Shown: positions 35,780 through 47,690, numbered from the stretch's first letter. The stretch is 64,000 bases of DNA from Theodoxus fluviatilis (GCA_034096865.1 JAWQFJ010002801.1:43347-107346), one strand, 5' to 3'. Numbers and translations: made by a program. Notes: generated by a model not told the origin, from the sequence alone.

Positions 35780-36347
35780 CTGCAATGGGAAATGAATGAA
35801 TATGCAGATAAGGCAAAGTGAATGCAGTATGGACTGGACCAAACCCACATTTGCTATCAGAAATGGGCTGCATATATATGCAGATAAAGCAAAGTGGTTG
35901 GGGTAAGAAGAAGAGTAGAGTGTTGACATGAACGTGAAGTTGATGTGAGGTACCATCAAGAGGGAGAAAAGGGGAGGCAATGTCAGGTAGATGTCCTATT
36001 AGGAAAACATCAAAAACTCATGGAAAACACTCAAACATATTTGTCTACTTTGACATGCTTAAAATATACTTTGTTTAAAGTCCTACATGTAAGAAATGAA
36101 TTATTGTAACAGTATACATCACAATACAGAGAACATTCAAATGTCACTGTCATCAATATCTAATTCTCATGGTATCATAATAACTTAGATAACTATTAAC
36201 TCACCAGCTCTTGTTATCTTTATTTCAAATGATCATCCATCTTGTACTTTGTATAGATGTCCACTGACTATATTTCAACCAATAGCTTAAGTTTCCATCA
36301 AATGCCGAAATGGAAACTTTTGTTGTTATAGTCCTATACCAATATTA

Positions 36348-37228
36348 AACAAGAAGGGCAAAGCCCATACGACTCACATGCTTGACCTTGACCTTTACAT
36401 GACATTGACCTTCAGGTGACCTTCAAGGTCAAGGTCAAACAACTAAACCTACCAATGACATCATACACTAAGAAATGCTTTACACTTTTTTCCTACCAAA
36501 ATACATGTGACCTTGACCCAAGGTCAAGGTCATCCAAGGTCATGCAACACAAGCTGTTAATTCAAGACATAGGAAGCACAATGGTGCTTATTGGCACTTT
36601 CTACCATGAGATATGGTCACTTTTAGTGGTTCATACCCCATTTTAGTCACATTTCATAAGGGTCAAAGTGACCTTGACCTTGATGATATGTGACCAAATG
36701 TGTCTCATGATGAAAGTATAACATGTGCCCCACATAATTGTTAAGTTTGAAACAGTTATCTTCCATAGTTCAGGGTCAAGGTCACTTCAAAATATGTATA
36801 CAATCCAACTTTGAAGAGCTCCTGTGACCTTGACCTTGAAGCAAGGTCAACCAAACTGGTATCAAAAGATAGGGCTTACTTTGCCCTATATACCATAAAT
36901 AGGTGAGGTATCCAATCTCACAAACTTTAGAGAAAATTGAGAAAATGTGAAAAATGACTGTTTTTTAGACAACATTTATGGCCCCTGCGACCTTGACCTT
37001 GAAGCAAGGACAAGTCACTATGTATGTTTTTTTAGGCCTTGTCATCATACACCATCATGCCAAATTGGGTGTTGATAGACTTAATAGTCTCCGAGAAAAA
37101 TCCAACGTTAAAGTTTTTCACGGACGCCCGGACACCCGGACGCCCGGACGCCCGGGCGCCCGGACGCCCGGACGGACGACACGGGTGAGTACATAGACTC
37201 ACTTTTGCTTCGCATGTGAGTCAAAAAT
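36348..37228 (+). mobile_element. DR0-rich dispersed element, copy B (complete, simplest copy)
   Basis: Begins AACAAGAAGGGCAAAGCCCA and ends CGCATGTGAGTCAAAA, about 880 bp. The flanks share AATATT (left ACCAATATTAAAC, right CAAAAATATTGTCC), a candidate target duplication. It carries about six adjacent AGGTCA half-site pairs, the hairpin with TTGACCTTG arms, a terminal GACTCAC...GTGAGTC hairpin, and a short tandem run of CGCCCGGA near 37,130. Confidence 0.9.
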
Positions 37229-37682
37229 ATTGTCCAAACACTTGTGGTTGAGGCCAGCACTGTCGACACGTTCGTGCCGTGTGCCTCCCGCTAGGACGAG
37301 ACCACTGCGACTCTTCCCCCCCACCTCCCCAGACTCCCCAACCTGTAAAAATTTCACGTGCCAAAGTAATCACTATTGATGATCGTGGGCAGGAACGGAA
37401 AGAAGAAGAAACAAGTGTTTGGACAATATATATATATATGTACAGTTGCATGGATGTCAGTGAAAAGTAAATCAAGTTGTTTTACTATGTTCTTCTGATA
37501 CAAATCATATATATATATATATGTATCCAGATTTGTATATGTAACAGCATCTATAGGTAAAGAAATTAATACCAAAGAATACTCCTCCCATCCCAGTCAA
37601 ATCCACTCTCTTCTTTCTACCAGCGAACACTGTATCTCTGACATGAAACGGTAGATGACCCGGAACAAGCGCCAACTCAATC

Positions 37683-38660
37683 ATAAATGACTCAAAAACT
37701 GAAGCACTCCTGGTGGGCGGCAGAGGCAAATCGGATCAGGCCCTCAAACTAACCATTGGTCACAGTGACATCGTCTTTTCTCAGACTGTTAGAAATTTAG
37801 GCGTCATGTTTGATGATGATCTGTCAATGAGATCTCATGTCAACAAAGTCTGTCAGTTAGCATATTATGAGCTAAGGAAAATTAGTATCATTCGTCATTA
37901 TCTTTCTCAGCAGGCCACCAAAACGCTCATCACATCACTTGTTCTGTTTCGTCTCGACTATGGAAACTCTCTTCTCGCTGGCAGTGGCATCCCTGACACT
38001 CTGCTTAACAAACTCCAGAAAGTTCAGAATTGTGCTGCTAGGCTAGTTTTTCGATGTCCCAAGCGTACCCATGTCTCATCACTCCTACATACACTTCACT
38101 GGCTTCACATCTCTCAGAGTCAGACTCAGAGGATAGATTATAAACTTGCTACTCTGTGCTTCAAAGCCATCAACAACACAGCACCACAGGCTATTACAGA
38201 AATTCTTGCAGTCTACACGCCTTCCAGATCTCTACGCTCAGCTGCTGACTCTAGAATGCTCAAGGTCCCCAGCCGTAATAAGAAAACTCAAGGACAGCGT
38301 GCCTTCTCCTATATTGGACCTGTAACCTGGAATAGTCTCCCTCTCTCAGTCTCAGTCCGTCATTCTGACACTCTGCCCCAGTTCAAAAGTGCTCTAAAGA
38401 TCCACCTCTGCCGATCCGCCTTTCCCGCTGAGCTGCTTCGCCTTACTTGACCTGGCCTGCAAGTGCTGTGTATACTGTATAGTTTGTTCTATTTGTTCTA
38501 TTAGATCTTAGTTTTTGTTTTTTGTTAATGTGTGAAGTGTGTGAGTTTTTGTAGGAATGTGGTGTTGAGTGGTTGTATGAGTGTTGATTCTTTGGATTGT
38601 AAACGCCATGAGCCTGCCTGTCAAGGGAAGGTATGTGCGTATGAATAAACTATTATTAAT
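37683..38660 (+). mobile_element. L2/CR1-like LINE, 5'-truncated, C-terminal RT frame intact
   Basis: A continuous frame from about 37,683 to a TGA at 38,448-38,450 encodes roughly 255 residues of the RT thumb and C-terminal region. It includes NDSKTEALLVGGRGK, VRNLGVMFDDDLSMRSHVNK, LVLFRLDYGNSLLAG, LNKLQKVQNCAARLV and FSYIGPVTWNSLPLSVSV. These are hallmark segments of L2/CR1-clade LINEs ('K-x-L-G-V-x-x-D', 'R-L-D-Y-x-N-x-L-L-A-G', 'W-N-x-L-P'). The 3'UTR ends in an ATT-type tail (ATTATTAATATTATTATTAG at about 38,651-38,670). The palm domain is missing. Lack of damage indicates a recent, truncated insertion. Confidence 0.88.
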
Positions 38661-38670
38661 ATTATTATTA

Positions 38671-40308
38671 GAAACTGTAGGCTTGTCAGTGGAAAAAAAT
38701 CACCAGTTATCATGTTCAAAAACCACTGTAAATGTTTGGAGGATCATTTTTCAATCTGATTTAAACTCTACTTGAGAGTGGCAACAAGCACATCTGTTCA
38801 GATCAACATCCTGATGGCAGAACCAAAGAACCAGATGCAAGCCTGCGACAAGATTGCATGGATGTAGGACTAGGAGGGTACTGATTGATAGCAGTCCCTC
38901 AAGTCAAAATGAGCTTGCATTCACTGTCCCCGAGCAGTAATTCCTTAAGTCAATGCTCTCTGAAAATAACATTTTTATCATACCTTTTCTTTATGGCTGA
39001 GCCGCAAAAGATGATTTTAAAATTTTATTGTGATGCTGTTCAACAGCTGCTGTCTCATGCCTCACTCAAATAATACTTATCTGTGGAAAACTAAGTCATA
39101 CTCAAGTTACAGATTCTGATGATCATGATTAAGTTATGGCGTCTCGTTCTTCAGTCTTTGTAGTCTACGTAGTCTATGGAATCACAACAGTTCGTTAGTG
39201 AAAGGGCAAGTCAGTCTCAAATTCCATAAATGTTCGCTTTCTACGAATTACGCTAGGCGACCCGGCGGGTCGCCCGTTTCATTCCCAGACCACGAGGGGT
39301 TAGTGCCTCCAACCTTCGATTCAACAGATTAGTTTTCTTCTATGAATCTTCCACATATATATATCAGCGATCCCATCTCTCGTGCGATAAATTTGCCTGT
39401 CTCATGCCTGATAAATCATTTTTCGGACTGTTCCAGTCAGCTGCATTGTTGATTTAGTCTCGACTTGAATTCCGCTACCTTAACTTTCGCATAACGCAAC
39501 AATTCAACAAGTGAACAAGGTAGTCTCTAACGAGAGTAACTCCTGCTGGAAGGTACACACTAGGACAATATGATAATATCCTAAACAAGTATATCGGTAA
39601 CTGCCTGCACAGTTGAAGGTATTGGCTGACGCATAAATGATTTCTTGCTGCAGAGATCAAGGTGTGCCCACCGATTTTAATGAGAATAACCAGCTGAATA
39701 CACAGATCTAACTCCATTACGCTCATACTCACCATTCTCAAGCACCCATACAATCCTCAATAATGCTACAAACATTTTTGGTCAAACTCGATGCGCATAT
39801 AAAACTATCTTTAAAATTTAGCATCTCGACTGCTACGAACATCTCGGAGATAAACTCGTAAATTGGTACTGCACGGTGTCAAAGATCTGACCTTGGTATC
39901 AACTTGCAGAATTTCGTGTACTTACTGCAATTAAATCTGGTAGAAACTGTTCCGTGATTTAACAAAAAAGTAATACTCACAACAGGCAACAAGAGTATAG
40001 ACTCTATGGAGCTTGCAGTCACGAAATTACTCTGCAATCTATACTTGCTTCACATGGCCTTACTCTCTATCGGCCATGATACATAACAGCCCTCCCAATT
40101 TACGAACTGTGCAGAAACGAAATACTATTAACATAATCGTGCTCGGATCATCAAGTTTTTGCAAAAATATCTTCAATTTATTATTTATAGAAGAGACAAA
40201 TTATATAATACTATAATGTTGTTTCATACGTACCAAAAGGAAACATATAATTTAATAATGATATGGTTGGCGGTCGGTTCTTGTAAAGTTCTTTATTTTT
40301 GGAGCGAC
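38671..40308. promoter_or_regulatory. Interval between divergent mitofusin and CENP-S genes
   Basis: Mitofusin (-) and CENP-S (+) are transcribed away from each other. The stretch just before the CENP-S ATG (about 40,265-40,308) contains GCGG and GAGCGAC words but no clear TATA box. CpG-rich ...GGCGACCCGGCGGGTCGCC (39,252-39,271) is a perfect short palindrome. A shared promoter is inference; no exon is recognised here. Confidence 0.35.
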
Positions 40309-40386
40309 ATGTCCCTCGCGGGAAAAATGGATTCGCGACGACCGCTCACTGCTGAAGAGGAGTATGAAACTCTTTCTAACACACAG
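40309..40386 (+). CDS. CENPS: CENP-S (MHF1), first exon
   Basis: Encodes MSLAGKMDSRRPLTAEEEYE and TLSNTQ, ending in phase 0 at GTTGGT. It joins in frame to RLKAAVHYT at 50,743, giving ...SNTQRLKAAVHYT, which mirrors the human arrangement where a short acidic leader precedes QQRLKAAVHYT. Two in-frame ATGs exist (40,309 and 40,327). The second has a better context (A at -3, G at +4) and gives a 144-residue protein; the first gives 150. The identification depends on the join across a 10.4-kb transposon-filled intron, so a transcript is needed for certainty. The donor lies immediately before an LINE insertion. Confidence 0.72.
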
Positions 40387-40389
40387 GTT

Positions 40390-42640
40390 GGTCTGGTTTA
40401 TCTTGGGAATGTTGGGACGACGGCAGTATCGGGGGCCCAGTCGACAACGTGCTGGCAAATTTCAACATCATTTCCGCGGAGCTGGCACGGCTGGGGCTCG
40501 AATGCAACGACAGTAGATGAGTAGTGAACTGGTGCTTATCAACCATCAACCAGACGTCCAGAGGCAGAGGACATTCCGCGGACCCTGGACCAGTTCAAGG
40601 CTGTCTTGCCAAATGTTCGAGTCCTGGCGGAGAATGAACATCAACTCCTGGGCGCCCCACTGTCTATGGCGGCAATCGCACCGGCCATCCGCGCTAAGCA
40701 AGAGGCGCTTGCCTTGAGAGGATGGTCAGCCACCTTGTCCACATTGCCACCCCGCCCTTGTCCTTCTCGGGGAAGAGCCGCTATTGCTTAGAAAATTTTT
40801 CGGTTAAAAAAAAAAATTACAAACATTTTTGTAGCCCATTTTGATTCTTTTGTCCCAAAACGCCAAAACAAAACTTGTATGGTTTTTTAGGCGTTTCAGG
40901 AGGGTGAAAATGGTCAGAATCTGCCAGTAGGTTCTGTAGCAGTAGTTTTTATCAGTAACGGGTGAAGCTTTATATTCTAACTCCATCCCACCTTTGACTC
41001 TCAACGGGTGGTCCTTACGCCCTAACTCCAGGGTCCGACGCTGATGTTGGACACAAACGTGACAAAAAGTAACGCGTCCGGGTTTAGGTGAAACTCCCCA
41101 GACAGGCTAAGTCAGTCAGGCGGGGTGGCGGGTGCGGCCTAGGCTGAGCGCTATCAGTAAAACCAGATCAAGAAAGTTTTTTTAAATGAAGTAACAAAAA
41201 TTTTAGGGTTTTTTATGCGTTTTAGGACAAAAGAATCAAAATGGCCTTAACAACTTTTGACCCCAAAAAATCCCGCAATAGCGGCCCTCCGCAATAGAGA
41301 GCCGACCCCGTTCTTCTCAAGAACTACTTCTCCGTCCCGCGTCTTCTGTACCTCCTCCGAAACTCCACAGCCTACACCAACACCGATGGCCTCCGAGAAA
41401 TTGACAACATCATCCGGGAGGCGGTGTCCAGGATCGTCAACGTCGACTTCCAACAAGATTCCTGGACACAGGCGACCCTTCCGGTCAGTCTCGGAGGTCT
41501 AGGCCTGCGGAGAAGCGAAGATCTGGCTCTTCCATGTTTCATCTCGTCCCTCCACGCCACCAGCTCTCTGGTCGACTCCGTCCTCTCCAGAACCGTTGGA
41601 CTGGAGGAGACGGGTGAGCTGGTGGAAGCCATCAACACTTGGAGGTGGAAGAGCCAAACGGGGGAGGAACCAAACGGAGAAGACAGATTGAAGCAGAAAG
41701 CTTGGGATACGATTTCTTCCAAGTGAACCCTGGAGGACCTCCTTGCTCGGACGAACCAGGTCTCAGCCACGCGCATCCGAGTGGCCACCCGAGCGGAGAG
41801 TGGAAGCTGGATCCATGCCATCCCAATCCCGTCCCTGGGGCTCCATCTGGACCGGGAGATCATCAGAATAGCCGTCGCTCAGAGCGCAGGGGCGCCTGTC
41901 TGCGAACCCCACCAATGCAGATGCGGAAGATCTATACATGGACGCCCTTGGACATCACGCCCTCTCCTGTCGAGCAAGCGCTGGCCGTTTCCCACGCCAC
42001 TCTACTTTGAATGCCGTGGTGAGACGTGCCCTCCAGAGCGCTGGAATACCATCTGTCCTGGAACCAACCGGGCTCGACAGAGGCAACGGCAAGCGTCCAG
42101 ATGGGATGATCATCTTCCCCTTCTCCAACAGCCGAAGCTTGGTCTGGGATGCGACGTGCGTGGATTCCTTCGCCCCCAGTAACATCATTTCCAGCGCCCT
42201 GCAACCGTCATCTGCAGCAGAGGCAGCGGAAGGGGCGAAGAGGATGAAATACCGCATCCTGGCTGAACGACACCGCTTCGAGCCTCTCGCCTTCGAGACC
42301 ACCGGAGTCTTCGGTCCTTCAACACTCAAGACCATCGAGGAAATTGGCCGAAGACTGAAGGCGGAGACGGGCGAGCCACGGGAGACCATGTGGCTCAAAC
42401 AACGAATCAGGATGGCTATCCTCCGAGGCAATGCCTTCTGTGTCCTTGCCTCATCCAGGTCGCGAGATGACTGTGGAGAGTGACTGCTGGTTCCACAGGC
42501 CAAGGGCCAGTGACCACCGCACTTTTTGCAGTGTGACTGCTCCACATTGTTCGTGTTTATTTAATTGGTTATCTGCAGCACGACGGCTGCCCTGTACTCC
42601 CAGAACTCTTTGACAGAACCCTTTCTAGCGTTCCTTTTGC
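40390..42640 (+). mobile_element. Degenerate LINE with restriction-like endonuclease (RLE-type), split by a TIR element
   Basis: Starts within the RT: WDDGSIGGPVDNVLANFN (motif C region), LARLGLECNDS, then after a frame change LDQFKAVLPNVRVLAE. After the 544-bp insert it continues LKNYFSVPRLLYLLRNSTAY, DNIIREAVSRIVNVDFQQDS, LPVSLGGLGLRRSEDLALP. A frameshift near 41,725 and one near 41,940 precede the endonuclease: CRCG...DALGHHALSC is a CxC-H-C zinc knuckle, followed by KRPDGMIIFPFSNSRSLVWD, the R-P-D...D catalytic signature of an RLE domain. The ORF ends at TGA 42,481-42,483. Its 5' part is absent. Clade (R2-like superfamily) is inferred from the motifs. Confidence 0.75.
40769..41312. mobile_element. 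544-bp TIR element inserted in the RLE LINE, TSD CTTCTC
   Basis: The LINE reading frame resumes exactly across the insertion if one CTTCTC is removed (40,763-40,768 and 41,313-41,318). Ends GGGG-A-GCCGCTATTGC on the left and GCAATAGCGGCCC...ACCCCG on the right. Subterminal inverted repeats CCATTTTGATTCTTTTGTCC against GGACAAAAGAATCAAAATGG. The middle (about 41,095-41,155: GTCAGTCAGGCGGGGTGG...GCTGAGCGCTATCA) is homologous to the arm of the 18.1-18.9-kb foldback. Non-coding. Confidence 0.85.
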
Positions 42641-42999
42641 CTTTCGACTGCTGCTCAAACTTTTGATTGTATGCGTTTAGGTAGCATCACCGTGCACAGT
42701 TGAACTGCGATCTAACTTTCCTGTACAGTCTGGTCTCAATGAGATGTTTTTGTCTGCATACATTCTCCATGGCACTGCGTGGTAGCAGCCCATTTATTCA
42801 ACTGTATAGTCTTAACTGATAATGAAGAAATATTTATTTTAACTCGATTTTAATTTAATGTACATATGAATCGGAGAGCCGAAGCTATCTTGGGAATTTG
42901 CCCCAGACCTTTCTCTCTCTCAGGGGACGAAAGAGCTGCTGCTGGCTCTGAGCCTGTTGATTCATATGGGAGACCTCCTGAATGTGCTAGGGAGAATCT

Positions 43000-44143
43000 G
43001 AGGCCACATGAATCTCATCGATTCTCATCCATCGCGCTATTCATATCCTGACAGTCTGATGTTTCATCCCTTCAGGTGGACTCATGTTCTCCCTCAAATG
43101 ATGCCTATGCCTCCTTACCAGCGTTTACATCCAATTGTACCCTTCTTCCCTCCCTATATACGTTGCCTTTGTTCCATCAGTCAAAAACCTTGGTGTCACC
43201 CTCGACTCTCATCTCTCTCTTTCCGACTTTGTCCAAAACACTTGCAAATCCGCATACATACAACTCAGACAGACAAGCGCAATCAGACACCTTCTCACTA
43301 CTCAAGCTACTACTAACTATCCTAGTCTGTGCTCTTATTCTCAGTCGCCTGGATTATTGCAACGGCCTTCTTGCTGGCTGTCCCATATATCTCACTGATA
43401 AACTTCAAAGAGTGCAAGATGCTGCAGCTCGACTCATCTGTAAGTCAAAAAAATTCAGATCATCTCACTCCTCTCTTCCGCTTTCTCCACTGGTTGCCCA
43501 TTAGAGCTAGAGTCCAATACAAGATTGCCTGTCTTTGCTACTGTAGCCGAGTGCGAAACTCGCTACAAAATAAGCCAGTCTGTCCCCCCTTTCTCTAGAC
43601 CACTGAAGCTAGCTGCGCCTTAACTGACTGCATCCCCCACTACCTCTCTTGCGCAAGCAGACCTGGCCCTTGACGTTCGACTGAGCCTGCTGCGTGTTAT
43701 CCCGGTACTTCGCGATGCGGTAGCGGAAACACAAAGTAGGAGGGAAAACACTTTATCGCATTTTCTTGTTTGATTGTATTGCCATTTATTGCTCGTGCTT
43801 TGCGCAGGTTGTCCGGAATTGTTTCATCGGACGTTACGTCATGAGTTGTGCGACGTCAGATTTTGACGGTGGCGGGAAAAAGAAAAAGAACGGTTCTGGA
43901 AGGACTTTGTGCCCGTGGGATTGGGGTGAACTGTTGGATTTTGTCTGCATCAACCAGGGAGTTGACATTTGAGATGGAGGAAGAGGAAGATGAAGAGGAG
44001 GAAGAAGACAGTTGAGGTGACTGAAGTTGAGAGTCTGAGGAGGAGAGTGATATTCCTGAGGAACAGTGATGGCGACAGATTTCCCGTATGTATGCGCCTT
44101 GAGCATGTCTTAACTCATTGGTAAGGCGCTTTATATATCCACA

Positions 44144-44211
<68 letters not shown>
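43000..44211 (+). mobile_element. L2-like LINE 3' end, frameshifted, with (ATT)n tail
   Basis: Frames in succession give VPSVKNLGVTLDSHLSLSDF, LSRLDYCNGLLAGCPIYL, TDKLQRVQDAAARLICKS and FRFLHWLPIRARVQYKI, the same RT C-terminal block as the LINE at 37.7 kb but broken by at least two frameshifts. The 3' end GGTAAGGCGCTTTATATATC followed by a 70-bp (ATT)n run (44,144-44,211) is the standard L2/CR1-like tail. The upstream boundary is uncertain. Confidence 0.75.
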
Positions 44212-44361
44212 GCAGTGGCAATACCCACATCACTAGAAATATCATAGAACTGACATCTTCCTCTATATGGTTACTTTTGCCCTTTACTACACTTAGAAAA
44301 ATGAATTAACATTTCGTCATTTGTGTGTGTGTGTGTGTGTGTGTGAGAGTGGGTATGTGTT
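44212..44361. repeat. Short spacer with (GT)n run
   Basis: GT repeat at 44,322-44,345 immediately before the next LINE. Confidence 0.8.
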
Positions 44362-46168
44362 TTGGTACTACATTTAATGACAAAGCACAACCTGCTAGTT
44401 GGACGTGGACACATTAATGTCTATCATCTTTATAATAAGGTGGTGGACATCAACTTATTTATTCAGAAAGAAAAGTTGCACATTTTTGGATTATGCGAAA
44501 CACGTCTTCATCTAAGTATAAGCAATGATACGATTGATATTCCAGGTTTCTATATTGAGAGACGAGATGCAGAACATTCAGGGCCAACCGGGATGGCAGC
44601 ATATATTCGTTGCAATATGAAACAATGTGTAGTTCGTAGATCAGATTTAGAAAAGTTCAATGTTGAATGTTTATGGCTTGAAGTGAAAAGTAATGTGCAC
44701 TCATCTGTTATGTTGGGATTTCTCTACAGAAATCCTGCATCTACCTACTGTTGGTATGATGAATTTGTAAAAATGATGGACAAAGTTTGTGCCTTCAAAA
44801 AGAATGTGGTTCTGTTGGGCGATTTCAATATTGATTATTTCAAAAAGAATTGTGCATGGGATTCTACCATTGCTCTCTTTGGTCTCACACAATTAGTTCA
44901 AACTGCAACAAGAGTCACACAGTCGACATCAACTTTGATAGATCATCTATATACCACAAACATTTGTATTGTTAAAGATGTATGGTCACCCAATGTAGGT
45001 ATTAGTGATCACTATCCAATAGTATGCTCTCTACATTCCAGAACTCCTAAGTGTAGGAAAGATCACCACACCTACATACATTATAGATCTTTCAAGAAAT
45101 TTAATATAGATGCGTTCTGCTTAGCTTTACAGAATACTCCATTTTATAGTGTAGTTAATGTTGCGAACCCTAACAATGCACTGAAACTTTGGTATAGTCT
45201 TTTCCTATCAGTTATTGACGAACATGCTCCTATGAAAAAGAAACGTGTACGTCATCCAACGCTTCCACCATGGATGACAAAGGATGTAATGTTAGCAATG
45301 ACTGTGAGAGATCAATTAAGAAAAAATGGAGATTTCCCAGCTTACAAAAAACAGCGTAATTTTGTTAAGAGTCTGGTAAGAAAAGCTAAAAAAGAATATT
45401 TTCAAAATATTATAGAAGATAATAAGGATACGGCTTCGGTGTGAAAAGCCATCAATACCTTTACTAATCGAAACAAAGTTAAATCTGCTGTAGCATCTTT
45501 GACGGTTAATGTTGATGAATGCAATGCTCACTTTCTTTCTGTGGCCCAAAAAGTATTACAGACTGACAATGTGCAAAGTATCCTTTCCGGAGAATTGATT
45601 TTGAGTGATTTTTGCAAAGGAAGATTGTCAGAGTCTAAAGAATTTGAGATACCACTTCTTGGCATTCATGAAGTTGGCATATTTCTTGAGAAGATGAATA
45701 AGAAATCAGTTGGGCATGATGGTATTAACACCTTCATTTTGAAAATTTCTATTCCATACATTATTGAATCTCTCACTCATATATATAACTTGTGAATCAT
45801 CAATCACATGTTCCCCGATGAATGGAAAATAGCGAAAGTTATTCCTTTACCAAAAATGAAGACCCCTTTGAATATTGATGATTTTAGACCCATTTCAATA
45901 CTTTCTATACTATCAAAGCCACTTGAAAAGCATGTTCACAAGCATTTGATGGCATATCTGGATCAACATGATCTACTTTATTCTCTTCAATCAGGTTTCC
46001 AGCCAAAACATTCTTGCCACACAGCATTAACTCGATTGATTGATTCTTGGCTTTGTGCCATTAATAGGTCACAGTTGATTGGTTCCATCTTTCTTGATCT
46101 AAAGAAAGCGTTTGACATGGTTCATCATGACATTTTGATTGAAAAATTATCACAATATCTAAATTGTT

Positions 46169-46345
46169 ATAAATAAGAAAAAAACACGACAAACGCCAAA
46201 ATCAAAGACTTTCGGGCACACGCTCTTCTTCAGTGAATGATGCAGAAACACAGAAATGATGCAGCACGTGACCTAAAAAAACTTTAAAATGACATGACGT
46301 AGGCACTCCAGAGCTCCCCCCCCCCCTCCTCTCTCTTCCTCTCTC

Positions 46346-46416
<71 letters not shown>
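46169..46416. mobile_element. 248-bp insertion in the LINE, 13-bp TSD, (CT)n tract
   Basis: TATCTAAATTGTT occurs at 46,156-46,168 and again at 46,417-46,429, flanking the insert, and the LINE frame is restored when one copy is removed. A long TSD suggests target-primed (LINE/SINE type) insertion. The insert contains AAAGACTTTCGGGCACACGC and ends in an 80-bp (CT)n tract. Confidence 0.85.
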
Positions 46417-47114
46417 TATCTAAATTGTTGTAACACGGTGAAATTCTTTCCATCAGTCTTAAAAGACAGACAGCAGTATGTCTTTTTCAATGGACATGCT
46501 TCTTTTTGTGGCCATTTACAAGTGGGTGTGCCACAAGGTTCTGTCTTAGGTCCTCTTTTGTTCTGCCTATTCATCAATGACCTACCATTACATATCTCTG
46601 ATAAAGATGTTACATGTGATATGTTTGCTTATGATGTAACACTTTCAATCTCAGGTGTCGGGACTGAATGTGTGGCAGTAAAACTTCAAGGGAGCCTGGA
46701 TGAAATACGTTCCTGGTGCTCTTCAAATCATATGGTCATTAATCCTTCCAAAGCGAAATATATGGTGATAACTGCGAGACAAAAACATCAAATATATCCT
46801 TTATCTCTTCCTCTTGTTCTTGATTCTTTGAGAAACGAAAAAATTGTTGAGCACAAAGTTCTTGGTGTAATAATTGATGATCATTTAGGATGGCAATCAC
46901 ACATTGATTATATTTGTAAAAAAATATCAATTAATCTATTTCTTCTCTCCAAATTAAGACATACTGTTGACGTTCAAACTTGCAAAATCTTTTTCCATGC
47001 TCATATCTTATCTCACATTAATTATGCGTCAACAAATTGGGATGGCTGTAGTGACGCTAACTTGAAAAGGCTAAATGTCATTGTATCAAAGAGCCTCTAA
47101 GCTTATGTTACGTC

Positions 47115-47425
47115 CACTTTGAGAACCAATGTCGCGTGCACGTGGTCTGTGACTTGCGGTCCGTCCCAGCTTGCGCCAGGAAAGTAGAATCAGGACAGGC
47201 GTGTGTTTTCAACAGGATGTTTATTCCCGGACTGGTCCACGCTTCTAGCAATCACTCGTGCACCCACAGTGGTCACTTGTGTTGCTCAGGCTGTGCCTCG
47301 ATACGGCACCGACAGCCTCTCAAGTGCTTGCTTCCAGTCACTTGTGCTGGACAGGCTGCACCTCAATATGGCCCCCCCCCAAAAAAAAAACAAAAAAAAC
47401 TACAAAAAAAAACCCACCTGTCCTC
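47115..47425. mobile_element. Probable second insertion in the LINE
   Basis: The frame reads QRASKLMLRPL to about 47,120, loses homology, and resumes with NKCILMHKIAHSRASKYLS near 47,428. The foreign stretch starts near TGTCGCGTGCACG, contains two related copies of a GTGCTG/GTTGCT-(G)GACAGGCTG(T/C)(A/G)CCTC-like block (47,280 and 47,345), and ends in A-rich runs after a C-run. Limits approximate. Confidence 0.5.
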
Positions 47426-47690
47426 AATAAATGCATCCTTATGCACAAAATTGCTCATTCACGAGCATCGAAGTATCTTAGTTCTTACTGATCTCTTCAT
47501 TCGTCCCCAAACAAGCCATTCACTATCTCGCAACTCTTTCATTCTACCACAACCTAGAGTAGACATTTTCAAAGGCAGTATTACATATTCAGGTGTTATG
47601 ATATGGAATACACTCCCATTGCACCTAAGGAACAATACTTCCATGAAGTCTTTTAAAGCATCCAAATGTGATTATCTATTCAGATGATCT

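Larger units (their letters stand above)
44362..47690 (+). pseudogene. APE-type LINE polyprotein (endonuclease plus reverse transcriptase), inactivated
   Basis: One reading frame runs from 44,362 to about 47,098, broken only by TGA codons at 45,442 and 45,793 and by a 261-bp insertion that is a multiple of three. Endonuclease: GLCETRLHLS, LLGDFNIDYF and GISDHYPIVC are the E, D-x-N and S-D-H active-site motifs. RT: KIAKVIPLPK, NIDDFRPISILSILSKPLEK, GSIFLDLKKAFDMVHHD (motif A), VGVPQGSVLGPLLF (motif B). Motif C, normally FADD, is MFAYDVTLS, so an active-site aspartate is replaced by tyrosine. After a frameshift and a second insert (about 47,115-47,425) the C-terminus follows (SGVMIWNTLPLHLRNN), ending at TGA 47,685-47,687. 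Dead copy, but young enough to be nearly open. Confidence 0.88.

Noticed and set aside
41372..42545. Minus-strand frames of 163 and 196 codons in the RLE LINE
   Set aside because: Shadows of the plus-strand LINE coding sequence, which carries the recognisable motifs.
45442..45795. TGA codons as selenocysteine in the LINE
   Set aside because: No SECIS-like structure is evident and selenocysteine is not known in LINE polyproteins; ordinary nonsense mutation is sufficient.
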